Of a stretch of 64,000 nt of DNA, positions 52,586 to 61,586 are shown one piece after another (positions within the stretch are counted from its first letter, which is position 1; each line of letters opens with the position of its first letter). The DNA comes from Kineosporia succinea. Its GTDB lineage: Bacteria; Actinomycetota; Actinomycetes; Actinomycetales; Kineosporiaceae. The stretch spans positions 5,205,241-5,269,240 of the forward strand of contig NZ_JAUSQZ010000001.1 in assembly GCF_030811555.1 (NCBI RefSeq), in the 5' to 3' direction. Below the pieces are notes generated by a model. The model was not told where the DNA came from, searched no databases, and worked only from the letters and a program-made list of their open reading frames with translations. Position numbers and translations under genes: made by a program.

Positions 52586-52670
52586 ACCGAGCGCCCGCAG
52601 AACCGACCGAGCGCCCGCAGAACCGACCGAGCGCCCACAGAGCACAGAACCGACCGAGCGCCCACAGAGC
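52586..52670. repeat. 20-bp tandem repeat, about four copies
   Basis: ACCGAGCGCCCGCAGAACCG starts at 52586, 52606 and 52626, with a further copy at 52653 after a seven-base insertion. It lies in the 158-base space between the MerR gene and the DUF4334 gene and so in their shared promoter region. Confidence 0.88.
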
Positions 52671-52684
52671 CGGGGGAGTCACCG

Positions 52685-53221
52685 ATGACGCTGCAGGAAC
52701 TCGAGCCGGCCACCACCGTCGAGCGGGCCCTGGCCTACTTCGACACCCTGCAACCCGTCACCGTCGAGCAGATGATCGGCTCGTGGCGGGGGAACGGCCT
52801 GGTCACCGGGCATCCGTTCGACGGTCAGCTCGAGGGGCTGGGCTGGTGGGGCAAGCAGTTCGTCAACCCCGAAGAGGTGCACCCACTGGTGATGGACGGC
52901 CCTCACGGCCCGTTCAGCCTCAACCCCAGCCTGGTTCCGCTCGAACTCGACCTCAGGTATCCCACGCTCTTCCGGCGGACCGGGGTGCAGAGAGTCATGC
53001 GCCGCGCCCTGCCGCTCCTGCGCACGAAGAGGCCCGCCGCCCGCCTGCGCATGGCCGAGTACCGCGGGGTCGTCAGCGCCACGATGGTCTACGACACCAA
53101 GCCGGTCAACGATCACTTCCGAAGGGTGGACGCACGAACGGTCCTGGGTGCCATGGACCAGCGGAACGCGGTGGTCCCGTACCTGTTCGTGCTGAGGCGT
53201 GAGGACATCAACGGAGGCTGA
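52685..53221 (+). CDS. GXWXG and DUF4334 domain protein
   Basis: Protein of 178 residues. IGSWRGNGLVTGHPFDGQLE is the GXWXG motif and the C-terminal half (RGVVSATMVYDTKPVNDHFR, then YLFVLRRE) is DUF4334. Function unknown; members are often near oxidoreductases. ATG at 52685 has GGGGGAG. Its end overlaps the convergent alcohol dehydrogenase by 14 bases. It diverges from the MerR gene and may belong to the same small regulon. Confidence 0.87.
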   Translation: MTLQELEPATTVERALAYFDTLQPVTVEQMIGSWRGNGLVTGHPFDGQLEGLGWWGKQFVNPEEVHPLVMDGPHGPFSLNPSLVPLELDLRYPTLFRRTGVQRVMRRALPLLRTKRPAARLRMAEYRGVVSATMVYDTKPVNDHFRRVDARTVLGAMDQRNAVVPYLFVLRREDINGG

Positions 53222-54230
53222 GGTCCAGCACGAACCGCCACCGTGCCTCATTCCGGGCCAGCCGGTCGAGTGCCTCCTGCACCCGAGCCGCCGGCAGGAC
53301 CTCCACGTCCGCCGTGATGCCGTGCCGGCCCGCGAAGGCCAGCATCTCCCGGGTGTCGCGCACCCCCGCCGAGCCCGAGGCGGTGAGCCGGCGGCGTCCC
53401 CGCAGCAGGGCCATCGAGTCCACGTCGTAACGCGGCGGGATCCCGAGCATGCAGATCGTGCCGTCGAAGTCGAGCGTGAGCACGTACGGCGTGATGTCGT
53501 GCGGCGCCGACGCGGTGTCGATGATCACGTCGAAAGCGTGCGCGTGCGAGGCCATGTCGTCGTCCGACGTGGACACGACCACCTCGTCCGCCCCCAGCTC
53601 CAACGCCAGAGGGGCCTTGGCGGACGACGTGGTGAACACGGCGACCGAGGCCCCCAGGGCCTTCGCGAACTTCACGGCCAGATGGCCGAGCCCACCCAGA
53701 CCCACCACGCCGACGCGGGTGCCCGGCCCGACCCCGAGCCGGTTCAGCGGCTGCCACACCGTGACGCCCGCGCACATCAACGGCGCCACCCCGGCCGGAT
53801 CGAGCCCGTCCGGCAGCGGGTACACGAACCGGTCCCGCACCACCATCTCGCGGGAGTACGCGCCGTACCGCGGTGTGCCGTCGACCCGGTCCACCCCGCC
53901 GTAGGTCAGTGTCGGGAACTCCAGGCAGTACGTCTCCTCCTCGTCGAGACAGGCCGCGCACACACCGCACGAGTCGACGATGTTGCCCACGGCCACCGGG
54001 TCGCCCACCGCGAGGGCGGTCACCGCCGGGCCGACCGCGAGCACCTCGCCGGTGAACTCGTGCCCGGGCACCAGCACCTCGGTGGCGTGCTCGATCGCGT
54101 CCAGGTCGCTGTGGCACACGCCGCAGTAGGTGATGCGGATGCGCACGTCGTCGTCGCGCAGGTCGCGGCGCGGGAAGGTCCAGGGCTCGAGTTTCCCGCC
54201 CGGGGTCAGGAGGGCGTAACCAGTTGTCAT
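53208..54230 (-). CDS. Zinc-dependent alcohol dehydrogenase (YahK/CAD-like)
   Basis: NAD(P)H-dependent enzyme of 340 residues. Catalytic zinc residues are in YCGVCHSDLDAIE and VPGHEFTGEV, the structural zinc site in DSCGVCAACLDEEETYC, and the nucleotide fold in VGVVGLGGLGHLAVKFA. It matches the cinnamyl-alcohol-type broad-range aldehyde reductases. ATG at 54230 has no ribosome site, but the promoter at 54238-54268 would start transcription almost at the ATG, so the mRNA is probably leaderless. This supports aldehyde- or stress-induced control by the MerR regulator. Confidence 0.92.
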   Translation of the reverse strand: MTTGYALLTPGGKLEPWTFPRRDLRDDDVRIRITYCGVCHSDLDAIEHATEVLVPGHEFTGEVLAVGPAVTALAVGDPVAVGNIVDSCGVCAACLDEEETYCLEFPTLTYGGVDRVDGTPRYGAYSREMVVRDRFVYPLPDGLDPAGVAPLMCAGVTVWQPLNRLGVGPGTRVGVVGLGGLGHLAVKFAKALGASVAVFTTSSAKAPLALELGADEVVVSTSDDDMASHAHAFDVIIDTASAPHDITPYVLTLDFDGTICMLGIPPRYDVDSMALLRGRRRLTASGSAGVRDTREMLAFAGRHGITADVEVLPAARVQEALDRLARNEARWRFVLDLSLR

Positions 54231-54237
54231 GAGCACG

Positions 54238-54268
54238 ACGTTAGGAACTGGAGCGCACTCCAGCGCAA
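54238..54268 (-). promoter_or_regulatory. MerR-type elongated promoter with operator
   Basis: On the minus strand TTGCGC (54268-54263) and TAACGT (54243-54238) are 19 bases apart, the long spacer used by MerR activators. Inside lies CTGGAGTGCGCTCCAG (54263-54248) with perfect six-base arms. The -10 box is seven bases from the dehydrogenase ATG. Confidence 0.82.
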
Positions 54269-54404
54269 GCCCGCCACGCCACGTCCCTCAGGCAGGCGTG
54301 CTCAGGGGTGAACGCCGTGCCCGGCCGGATGATCGGGGGACGAGGGGCACATCCCGGCCCTGATGCGGAGTATCGGGGAGATGCTGCCCGAAGCCGCCTG
54401 AGCC

Positions 54405-54662
54405 TCAGTCTTTGCGCCGGGCCACGAAACTCGCGGCGAGGCAGCCCAGAACGCCCAGAACGCCCCCGATCAGCCCGGCCACCCGGGTGTTTCCGGAGCG
54501 CCAGCCCCACGACCAGAGCGTGGCGCCGGTGGCGGCCGCGAGCACACCGAAGGCGTAGGCGTTGCGCTGCCAGGAGGGCCAGTCCTTGGGGTTGCGCACC
54601 AGGATCCAGGCGGCGTGACCGGCGAGCGCCGCGGCGACCAGGGTGACGAAGGAGGAGAGCAC
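54405..54662 (-). CDS. Small membrane protein of unknown function
   Basis: An 85-residue protein from GTG 54662, with three hydrophobic segments (FVTLVAAALAGHAAWIL, YAFGVLAAATGATLW, VAGLIGGVLGVLGCLAASFV) and a basic end VARRKD. A longer frame reaches ATG 54764 but would overlap the start of the divergent lipoprotein gene. No family was recognised. Confidence 0.6.
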   Translation of the reverse strand: MLSSFVTLVAAALAGHAAWILVRNPKDWPSWQRNAYAFGVLAAATGATLWSWGWRSGNTRVAGLIGGVLGVLGCLAASFVARRKD

Positions 54663-54762
54663 CCGGCCATTCTTTCCGACTCGGTGGCCGGGTGGGGGAA
54701 CCAGGTGGGGACGAGCGGCGTCGAACCAGCGACCCACCCGCGAGAACCGCTGGAGGACAGCC

Positions 54763-55713
54763 ATGTTGGTGCGCCGCTTCGTCGTATCCGTCCTGTTTCT
54801 GGCACTGGCCGGTTGCGGGGCCCCGGCTTCTTCGGGGTCGCCGGTGGAGGTGGGCCTCGTCGAGGCCGCCGCCGGTGACGCCCCGCCGTCCGGATGGCGG
54901 TGGGAGAGCTATCAGAACGTGCGCCTGGCCGTGCCGGAGGCCTGGGGGCACGGCATCACCTCGCGGCCCTGGTGCCTGCGGCCCGACGACGAGGAGCCCT
55001 TTGTCGGGCGTCCGGGCCCGGTGCGAACGATCGGGTGCACGGGTGAGGACGCGCACACGATCGCGGTGGGCGGGGAGTACCTCTGGTTCGACGTCGCGAC
55101 ACCGGCCGTCGACTGGGTCTACGACGAAGACCTGCTCGGCGACCCGTTCTCCACCGGGCCGGACAGTGAGATGTTCCGGGCCGGGCTGGTCACCGTGGAG
55201 GTGCAGGCGCCGCCGGCGGTGCGCCGCGCGATCATCGACAGCGTCGAGCTCACCGACACCGACCACCACGGCTGCGCGGCCGAGGCCCCTGACGACGGTG
55301 ACGTGGACTGGCGGCCCGACGGGCCGGCCGTCACCGAACTCACCGACGTCACCGCGGTCTCCGCCTGCAGTTACTCGAACGCGGTGCTGCGCTCCTCGAC
55401 GCGTCTGACCGGCGCCGAGGCGGCTGCGGCGGTCGGGGCGATCACCCGGGCCCCGGTCGGCGGTGGCCCGAACTCGATCGTCAGCGACTGCGTGCCCGAC
55501 GAGATCCTGGTGATGGAGCACATCGTGCTGCAGATCGAGGCGAGCCCGGACAAGGTGGTCGACCTGCGCCACGGCGGCTGCTTCCACCGCGGCCTCGACG
55601 ACGGCGTCACGGTGCGCACACTGACCCGCGAGGCCGTGCAGCCGTTCGTGACCGGGCCGAACGAGGTCCGCAGCTGGACCGGCGAGGAGCTGGACCCGAT
55701 CCTGCGGCCCTGA
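54763..55713 (+). CDS. Lipoprotein of unknown function
   Basis: A 316-residue exported lipoprotein. MLVRRFVVSVLFLALAGCGA has a clear lipobox LAGC with C18. The mature part contains WRWESYQNVRLAVPEAWGHG and many cysteines that could pair. ATG at 54763 has TGGAGGA upstream. No enzymatic motif is seen; it resembles other actinobacterial surface lipoproteins without assigned role. Confidence 0.82.
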   Translation: MLVRRFVVSVLFLALAGCGAPASSGSPVEVGLVEAAAGDAPPSGWRWESYQNVRLAVPEAWGHGITSRPWCLRPDDEEPFVGRPGPVRTIGCTGEDAHTIAVGGEYLWFDVATPAVDWVYDEDLLGDPFSTGPDSEMFRAGLVTVEVQAPPAVRRAIIDSVELTDTDHHGCAAEAPDDGDVDWRPDGPAVTELTDVTAVSACSYSNAVLRSSTRLTGAEAAAAVGAITRAPVGGGPNSIVSDCVPDEILVMEHIVLQIEASPDKVVDLRHGGCFHRGLDDGVTVRTLTREAVQPFVTGPNEVRSWTGEELDPILRP

Positions 55714-55745
55714 AGGTCCGGCCGGTTCCTGCCGATCAGAACCGG

Positions 55746-56165
55746 GTGTCCCTCGAGCTCTCCGTCAGCCAGTGGCTCAACGGCCCGCCGCCCCTGCTCG
55801 CGGGGCGGCCGCTGTTCCTCTACGCGTTCCAGATGCTGTGCCCGCTGTGCGTCGAGGAGGGCACCCCGATGATGAACACACTGCACGCGAGCGGTGTCAC
55901 GGTGGTCGGGCTGCACACCGTGTTCGAGAACCACGAGGCGCAGACCCCTTCCGCCCTGGCCGGTTACGTGGCGCGGGCCGGCATCCGGTTCCCGGTCGGC
56001 GTCGACCGGCACGACGGCACCGACGACGCGCCGGTCACCATGCGGCGCCTCCTGCTGATGGGCACACCGAGCATCGTGTCCGTCAGCCGGAAGGGCGCGA
56101 TCCGCGAGCGCCTCTTCGGGGTCCCGCCGCAAGAGGCGCTGCGCAAGAGGTTCGCGAAGCTGTAG
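55746..56165 (+). CDS. Thioredoxin-like / AhpC-TSA family protein
   Basis: A 139-residue thioredoxin-fold protein without signal peptide. FLYAFQMLCPLCVEEGTPMM holds a CPLC pair (C32 and C35) at the usual place; GTPSIVSVSRKGAIRERLFG is the cis-proline segment. It is likely a cytoplasmic redox partner or peroxiredoxin-like protein. GTG at 55746 lies 32 bases after the lipoprotein stop in the same direction. Confidence 0.83.
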   Translation: MSLELSVSQWLNGPPPLLAGRPLFLYAFQMLCPLCVEEGTPMMNTLHASGVTVVGLHTVFENHEAQTPSALAGYVARAGIRFPVGVDRHDGTDDAPVTMRRLLLMGTPSIVSVSRKGAIRERLFGVPPQEALRKRFAKL

Positions 56166-56168
56166 GCG

Positions 56169-58628
56169 TTACTGGGCGCTCATCACCCGCGCGTACTTAC
56201 CGCCGTCCGGCCCGGCCAGACCGCTCTGGTCTTCACCCAGGTCGATGCGGACCTCGTGCACCAGCCCGGTCAGCGCGTTGTCGAGCCGTGGGTAGTCCGG
56301 GCTCACCGGCGTGCCGAGATCGACGCCCAGGTTGAGGGTCTCGTCGAACGAGAAGTAGTAGGGGATGGTGGCCTCGACGCGTCCCTTGCCGTCGAGCACC
56401 CCGTCCACGAACACCGACACCGCGCCACCCAGCCCGGCGCCCTCACCGTCGTACTCGAACTCGACCCGCACCGTGTGACGCCCGGCCGGCACCACGCTCT
56501 CGCTGCGAACGGTGAACCGCTGCAGCGCGAAATAGTTGTAGTGGTAGGTGACCACACCGTCCATCAGGTAGAGGCTCCACCCACCGAAGGCGCCGCCCTG
56601 CGCGATCACCACACCGTTCGCGTCCCCGCTGACCTCGATGTCGGCCGTGATCGAGTGCGAGCGGTTCTTGATGTTCGGTGTGGTCTCCTCGGTGAGACGC
56701 CGCATCCCGCCGTGGTAGGTGACCGAGCGACGCCCGGCCAGCAGGTCGATACGGCCTGCCAGCGTGGGGTTCTCGCGTTCGGTGACCCGGTCGTCGAGCG
56801 GGAACACCTGGTGCTTGGCCGCTTCCACCAGGAAGAGGTCCTGCAGCTGGCGCAACCGGGAGGGATGTCGCGCGGCCAGGTCGTTCGACTGCGTCCAGTC
56901 GGTCGTCAGGTCGTACAGCTCCCACACGTCGTTCTCGAAACGCCGCTCCGGGTCGGGAATCATCTGCCACGGGATGCCGTGACGGGTGACCGCCATCCAG
57001 CCCTCGTGGTAGATGCCGCGGTTGCCGCACATCTCGAAGTACTGCGTGGTGCGGCGGTCGGCGGCCTCCGGGTCGGCGAACGAGTACCGCATCGACGTGC
57101 CCTCGATCGGCTGCTGGTGCACGCCGTTCACGAGCGTGGGAGCGGGAACGCCCACGCAGTCGAGAATCGTCGGCAGCACATCGATCACGTGGTGGAACTG
57201 GGGCCGGATCCCCCCTCGGTCGGCCCCGGAGATACCGCCCGGCCAGTGGATGATCAGGCCGTCGCGGGTGCCGCCGAAGTGGGAGGCGACCTGCTTCGTC
57301 CACTGGTAGGGGGTGTTTAGGGCCATCGCCCACCCGGCCGGCCCGATGGGGTAGCTGTCGGCCGTGCCCAGCAGGTCGATGTCCTCGATCATCTGCTCCG
57401 GGTCGTCGGCGATGCCGTGCCCGAGACGGTGCTCGTTGAACGTGCCGTCGACCCCGCCCTCACCGGAGGCACCGTTGTCGCCCAGAAGGTAGACGAAGAT
57501 GGTGTTCTCGATCTCGCCGAGCCTCTCCAGGGCGTCGACGAGGCGGCCGATCTGGGTGTCGCAGTGCTCGGTGAACCCCGCGAAGGTCTCCATGAACCGC
57601 GCCGAGAGCTGTTTCTGCGTGTCGGTCAGCTCGGACCAGTGCGGCAGCCCCTCCGCCCACGGCGCCAGCGCGGCGTCGGGCGGGATCACGCCCAGCTCCT
57701 TCTGCCGCTCGAGGATCCGTGAGCGGGCCACGTCCCAGCCCTCGTCGAACTGGCCCTGGTATCTCTCCGGCCACGAGGGTGCGACGTGCAGGGGAGCGTG
57801 CGAGGCGCCCATCGCCAGGTAGGTGAAGAAGGGGCGGCCGGGCGTGAGAGAGCGCTGGGTGCGGATCCAGTCGATGCTCTGGTCGACCAGATCCTCGGAG
57901 AGGTGGTAGCCGTCTTCCGGGCGGCGCGTGGGCTCGAACGGCGTGGTGCCCCGGTACAGCTGCGGGTACCAGTGGTTCATCTCGGCGCCCATGAAGCCGT
58001 AGAAGGTGTCGAAGCCCTCACCGGTGGGCCAGCGGTCGAACGGGCCGACGGCGCTGATCTCGCGCGGCGGGGTCTGGTGCCACTTGCCGAACGCGGCCGT
58101 GCTGTAGCCGTTGCCCTGCAGGATCTGGGCGAGGGTGGCGGCGCTGGCCGGGCGGAAGCCGCTGTAGCCGGGGGCGGCCGTGGCCATCTCGGTGGTCCCG
58201 CCCATGCCCACGGAGTGGCAGTTGCGCCCGGTCATCAGGGACTGGCGGGTGGGGGAGCACAGGGCGTTGACGTGGAAGCGGTTGTAGCGCAGGCCGTGGC
58301 CCGCCAGGCGCTCGGCCGTGGGCATCCGGATCGGGCCCCCGAAGGCGCTGGAGCTGCCGAAACCCAGGTCGTCGAGCACCACCACGACGACGTTGGGCGC
58401 GGCCGGCGGCGGGGTGACCGGGGCGATCGCCCGGAACGGCTCGTGCTGGTCGTGGATGCCGACCGCGGTCACCACCGACTGCTTGCGTTCCGGCTCCGGC
58501 AGTACGTGCCGCCCGGCTTCGAAACCCGCCACGGGCAAACTCCAGTTGTCGTACAGAGAAGGTCGAAGAGCCCAGACTGGCACGGGCGCCGCGGGCCGTT
58601 CAACGAGCGTCCGATACCGGTTGGCCAT
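56169..58628 (-). CDS. Arylsulfatase (type I sulfatase) with C-terminal beta domain
   Basis: An 819-residue sulfatase. VVVLDDLGFGSSSAFGG gives the first metal ligands (D86, D87), and the formylglycine motif is NALCSPTRQSLMTGR with C124 as the residue converted. YLLGDNGASGEGG adds the later metal ligands. The last 170 residues (GGMRRLTEETTPNIKNRSHS onward) form a beta-sandwich like those in large mycobacterial arylsulfatases. No signal peptide is seen, consistent with cytoplasmic formylglycine forms. It releases sulfate from organic esters. It diverges from the FecCD operon across 81 bases that contain the inverted repeat at 58689. Confidence 0.93.
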   Translation of the reverse strand: MANRYRTLVERPAAPVPVWALRPSLYDNWSLPVAGFEAGRHVLPEPERKQSVVTAVGIHDQHEPFRAIAPVTPPPAAPNVVVVVLDDLGFGSSSAFGGPIRMPTAERLAGHGLRYNRFHVNALCSPTRQSLMTGRNCHSVGMGGTTEMATAAPGYSGFRPASAATLAQILQGNGYSTAAFGKWHQTPPREISAVGPFDRWPTGEGFDTFYGFMGAEMNHWYPQLYRGTTPFEPTRRPEDGYHLSEDLVDQSIDWIRTQRSLTPGRPFFTYLAMGASHAPLHVAPSWPERYQGQFDEGWDVARSRILERQKELGVIPPDAALAPWAEGLPHWSELTDTQKQLSARFMETFAGFTEHCDTQIGRLVDALERLGEIENTIFVYLLGDNGASGEGGVDGTFNEHRLGHGIADDPEQMIEDIDLLGTADSYPIGPAGWAMALNTPYQWTKQVASHFGGTRDGLIIHWPGGISGADRGGIRPQFHHVIDVLPTILDCVGVPAPTLVNGVHQQPIEGTSMRYSFADPEAADRRTTQYFEMCGNRGIYHEGWMAVTRHGIPWQMIPDPERRFENDVWELYDLTTDWTQSNDLAARHPSRLRQLQDLFLVEAAKHQVFPLDDRVTERENPTLAGRIDLLAGRRSVTYHGGMRRLTEETTPNIKNRSHSITADIEVSGDANGVVIAQGGAFGGWSLYLMDGVVTYHYNYFALQRFTVRSESVVPAGRHTVRVEFEYDGEGAGLGGAVSVFVDGVLDGKGRVEATIPYYFSFDETLNLGVDLGTPVSPDYPRLDNALTGLVHEVRIDLGEDQSGLAGPDGGKYARVMSAQ

Positions 58629-58688
58629 GCAGGCCAGAGATGTGAGCTATGGGACGACGTGGTGACCGCGCGTACGCCGGTCACCTTC

Positions 58689-58709
58689 TATTGCATATAG
58701 TTCGCAATA
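58689..58709. promoter_or_regulatory. Inverted repeat resembling a Nur/Fur-family box
   Basis: TATTGC and GCAATA pair around nine bases. The core TTGCATATAGTTCGCAA fits the nickel-regulator Nur pattern tTGCaa-N5-ttGCAA at most positions. TATAGT inside it (58696-58701) could be a -10 box nine bases from the FecCD ATG, so a bound repressor would block the promoter. Confidence 0.65.
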
Positions 58710-59825
58710 ATGAACGACGTGACGGTGGATGAGGTGACGGGGGAGGCCCGGTCCCTGCGGCCCGTGGTCTCCGACCTCGGCCTCGGTGGGCAGCGCCGCC
58801 GGGCGGTCGCGTGGATCAGCGGGCTCGCGGTGCTGCTGGTGCTGAGCGTGGTGCTCGGGGTCGGCGTGGGAGCGGTGGCGATCGGCCCGGGCTCCGTCGC
58901 CCGCATCATCGGCCACCACCTGCTCGGCACGCCCGGTACGGTCACCTGGAGCCTGCCCCAGGATGCCATCGTCTGGCAGGTGCGCCTGCCCCGTGTGCTG
59001 CTCGGGGCCTTCGTCGGCGCCGGGCTGGCCGTGTGCGGCACGGCCCTGCAGGCGATGGTGCGCAACATGCTGGCCGACCCCTACCTGCTCGGCATCAACT
59101 CCGGCGCCTCCAGCGGTGCGGCCGCCGCGATCCTGTTCGGGATCGGCGTGGGGGCCGGCGAGAACACGCTGCCCTTCACCGCGTTCCTCGGGGCGCTGGC
59201 CGCGTCGTTCCTGGTCTTCCTCATCGCCCGCTCCGGCGGACGGGTGACGTCGGTACGGCTGCTGCTCGCCGGGGTCGCCGTCGGGTACGCCCTGTACGCG
59301 CTGACCAGCTTCCTGATCTTCGCCTCGGACTCGGCCGAGGGCGCCCGCTCGGTGATGTTCTGGCTGCTCGGCTCGCTCGGCCTGGCGCACTGGGGCTTCT
59401 CGCTCAACGTCGTGATGGCCGTGGTCGCCCTGACCGTGGGCCTGCTCACGCTGTGGGGCCGCCGCCTCGACGCACTGTCGATCGGTGACGAGACGGCCCT
59501 GACGCTCGGCATCTCACCCGACCGGTTCCGCACGGTGCTGCTGCTCGTGGTGTCGCTGTGCATCGGCGTGCTGGTCGCGGCCTCGGGCAGCATCGGGTTC
59601 GTCGGGCTGGTGGTGCCGCACCTGGCCCGCCGTCTGGTCGGCGCGACCCACGCCCGGGTGGTGCCGGTCGCGGCGCTGCTCGGGGGCATCTTCATCATCT
59701 GGGCCGACGCCATCGCCCGCACCCTGCTCCAGCCCCAGGAACTCCCGATCGGCATCATCACCTCGCTCGTCGGGGCGCCGTTCCTGCTCGTGCTCATCCG
59801 CCGTCTGCACGCCACCAGCGCCTAG
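58710..59825 (+). CDS. FecCD-type ABC transporter permease
   Basis: Permease of 371 residues with about ten membrane segments. WQVRLPRVLLGAFVGAGLAV, GTALQAMVRNMLADPYLLGI and GFVGLVVPHLARRLVGATHA are signature segments of siderophore, heme and cobalamin importers. ATG at 58710 has no ribosome site and may be read from a leaderless mRNA. It is first in an operon with a binding lipoprotein and an ATPase. The substrate is a metal chelate or cobalamin; the site upstream hints at nickel or another metal. Confidence 0.93.
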   Translation: MNDVTVDEVTGEARSLRPVVSDLGLGGQRRRAVAWISGLAVLLVLSVVLGVGVGAVAIGPGSVARIIGHHLLGTPGTVTWSLPQDAIVWQVRLPRVLLGAFVGAGLAVCGTALQAMVRNMLADPYLLGINSGASSGAAAAILFGIGVGAGENTLPFTAFLGALAASFLVFLIARSGGRVTSVRLLLAGVAVGYALYALTSFLIFASDSAEGARSVMFWLLGSLGLAHWGFSLNVVMAVVALTVGLLTLWGRRLDALSIGDETALTLGISPDRFRTVLLLVVSLCIGVLVAASGSIGFVGLVVPHLARRLVGATHARVVPVAALLGGIFIIWADAIARTLLQPQELPIGIITSLVGAPFLLVLIRRLHATSA

Positions 59826-59859
59826 ACCCAGCGCCTAGAACTTGGGAGCACGAAAGACC

Positions 59860-60831
59860 ATGCGCCGCCCCGTCATCGCCCTCTCCGCCGTGCTGCTGGT
59901 AGCCGCCTGCGGCGGCCAGTCGACCACCACGTCCGCAAGCAGTGGCGGTGACGGCGAATACCCGCTGACCGTCTCGAACTGCGGTGACGACGTGACGTTC
60001 ACCGCCGCGCCGCAGAACGTGGTGCTGCTGAAGAGCGCCTCGGTGCCCTACCTGCAGGCCCTCGGTGTGCTCGGTGACGTGAAAGCCCGCGCGGGGCAGT
60101 ATCCGGCCGACTACTACGACGACGCCACGAACGCCGAGCTGGCCAGGATCCCGCTGCTGACCGACAAACTCGACACCACCGGGCACCTGCAGATCTCCAA
60201 GGAGGTCGTGATCAGCCAGGAGCCCGACCTGGTGCTGGGCGAGGTGGAGAACCTCAACCGCGAGACCCTGGTGACGGTGGGCATCCCGCTGCTCGAAGAA
60301 CCCGGACTGTGCGACAACGGTCTGGACGACCCGGGGTTCGACGACGTGTACGACCAGATGGAGATGTACGGTCGCGTTTTCGGCAAGACCGCTGAGGCCA
60401 CGGCCGCCGTCACCGAGCTGAAGGCCCGCCTGGCCGAGGTTTCGGAGAACGCCGACGGCGCCGGGCGCACCGCGGCCGTGCTCTACCCGACCGTCGGCGG
60501 CGGGGTGACCTACGCCTACGGCAGGCGCAGCATGGCCGAACCCCAGCTCGAGGCGGCCGGTTTCACCAACGTGTTCGGCGACGTGGACGAGCGGGTGTTC
60601 GAGGTGACGCTCGAGAAGCTGATCGGGCTGAACCCCGACGTGCTGATCCTGCTCTACTCCGACGGTGACGCGCAGAAGGTCACCGAGTCGATCACGCAAC
60701 TGCCCGGCGCCGAGAAGCTGACCGCGGTGAAGAACGGCGACGTGATGCCGCAGCTGTTCAACTTCACCGAGCCGCCCGGTCCGCTGGCCGTCACCGGGCT
60801 GGAGCGCATCGAGGAGCGGTTCGGCCAGTGA
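59860..60831 (+). CDS. Metal-chelate ABC transporter substrate-binding lipoprotein
   Basis: A 323-residue class III binding protein. MRRPVIALSAVLLVAACGGQ has a lipobox with C17. PQNVVLLKSASVPYLQALGV, EPDLVLGEVENLNRETL and LNPDVLILLYSDGDAQKV are the two-lobe BtuF/FhuD-like fold. ATG at 59860 is chosen because the signal peptide starts there. GTGA couples it to the ATPase gene. Ligand unknown. Confidence 0.92.
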   Translation: MRRPVIALSAVLLVAACGGQSTTTSASSGGDGEYPLTVSNCGDDVTFTAAPQNVVLLKSASVPYLQALGVLGDVKARAGQYPADYYDDATNAELARIPLLTDKLDTTGHLQISKEVVISQEPDLVLGEVENLNRETLVTVGIPLLEEPGLCDNGLDDPGFDDVYDQMEMYGRVFGKTAEATAAVTELKARLAEVSENADGAGRTAAVLYPTVGGGVTYAYGRRSMAEPQLEAAGFTNVFGDVDERVFEVTLEKLIGLNPDVLILLYSDGDAQKVTESITQLPGAEKLTAVKNGDVMPQLFNFTEPPGPLAVTGLERIEERFGQ

Positions 60832-61586
60832 TCGAGGCGAACGGGCTGCACTTCTCGTACGGCAAGACCGAGGTGGTGAGCGATGTCTCGCTGACCGCCC
60901 GCAGCGGAAGGGTTCTCGGGCTGATCGGGCCGAACGGCAGCGGCAAGACGACGCTGCTGCGGTTGCTGTACGGGTCGCTGAGGCCCGCCTCCGGCTCGGT
61001 GGTGGTCGACGAGCGGCCGCTGCCCCGGCTGGGGGCCCGGGAGTCCGCCCGGCACCTGGCCGTCGTCGTGCAGGAGAACGCCGCCGAGACCACCATGACG
61101 GTGGCCGAGATGGTGCTGCTCGGGCGCACGCCGCACCAGGGGTCGTTCGCGCGGGTCAGGACCGAGGACGAGGAGATCGCCTGGACGTCGCTGCGCCGGG
61201 TGGGCGGGTTGCACCTGGCCGCGCGCAGTTTCGCCGGGCTCTCGGGTGGTGAGAAGCAGCGCGTGCTCATCGCCCGCGCGCTCGCCCAGCGGGCCTCGCA
61301 CCTCCTGCTCGACGAGCCGACGAACCACCTCGACATCCGCTACCAGCACGAGATCCTCTCGCTGGTGGCCGCTCTCGAGACCACCGTGGTCGTCGTGCTG
61401 CACGACCTCAACCTCGCGCTGCGCTACTGCGACGACCTGGTGCTGCTCGAGAACGGCCGGCTGGTGGGCTCGGGACCGGCCGCCCAGGTGGTCGAGGGCG
61501 ACCTGATCGAACGGGTCTACGGCATCGGCGTGCAGCGCATCGAGCACGCCGGGCAGTCGCACCTGATCTTCACGCCCCGGGGCTGA
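60828..61586 (+). CDS. ABC transporter ATP-binding protein (FecE/BtuD type)
   Basis: ATPase of 252 residues with Walker A GPNGSGKTT, signature LSGGEKQRVLIARAL, Walker B HLLLDEPTNHLD and the switch histidine in VVLHDLNLA. The GTG at 60828 overlaps the binding-protein stop. It ends in a 17-base overlap with the convergent CbiO gene. Confidence 0.94.
   Translation: MIEANGLHFSYGKTEVVSDVSLTARSGRVLGLIGPNGSGKTTLLRLLYGSLRPASGSVVVDERPLPRLGARESARHLAVVVQENAAETTMTVAEMVLLGRTPHQGSFARVRTEDEEIAWTSLRRVGGLHLAARSFAGLSGGEKQRVLIARALAQRASHLLLDEPTNHLDIRYQHEILSLVAALETTVVVVLHDLNLALRYCDDLVLLENGRLVGSGPAAQVVEGDLIERVYGIGVQRIEHAGQSHLIFTPRG

Noticed and set aside
54241-55587. Long minus-strand frame opposite the lipoprotein gene
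   Set aside because: The plus strand has a lipobox signal peptide and ribosome site; the minus frame has no known motif.
58629-58709. Cobalamin riboswitch before the FecCD operon
   Set aside because: Only 81 bases separate the divergent genes, too little for the element, and no B12 box was seen.
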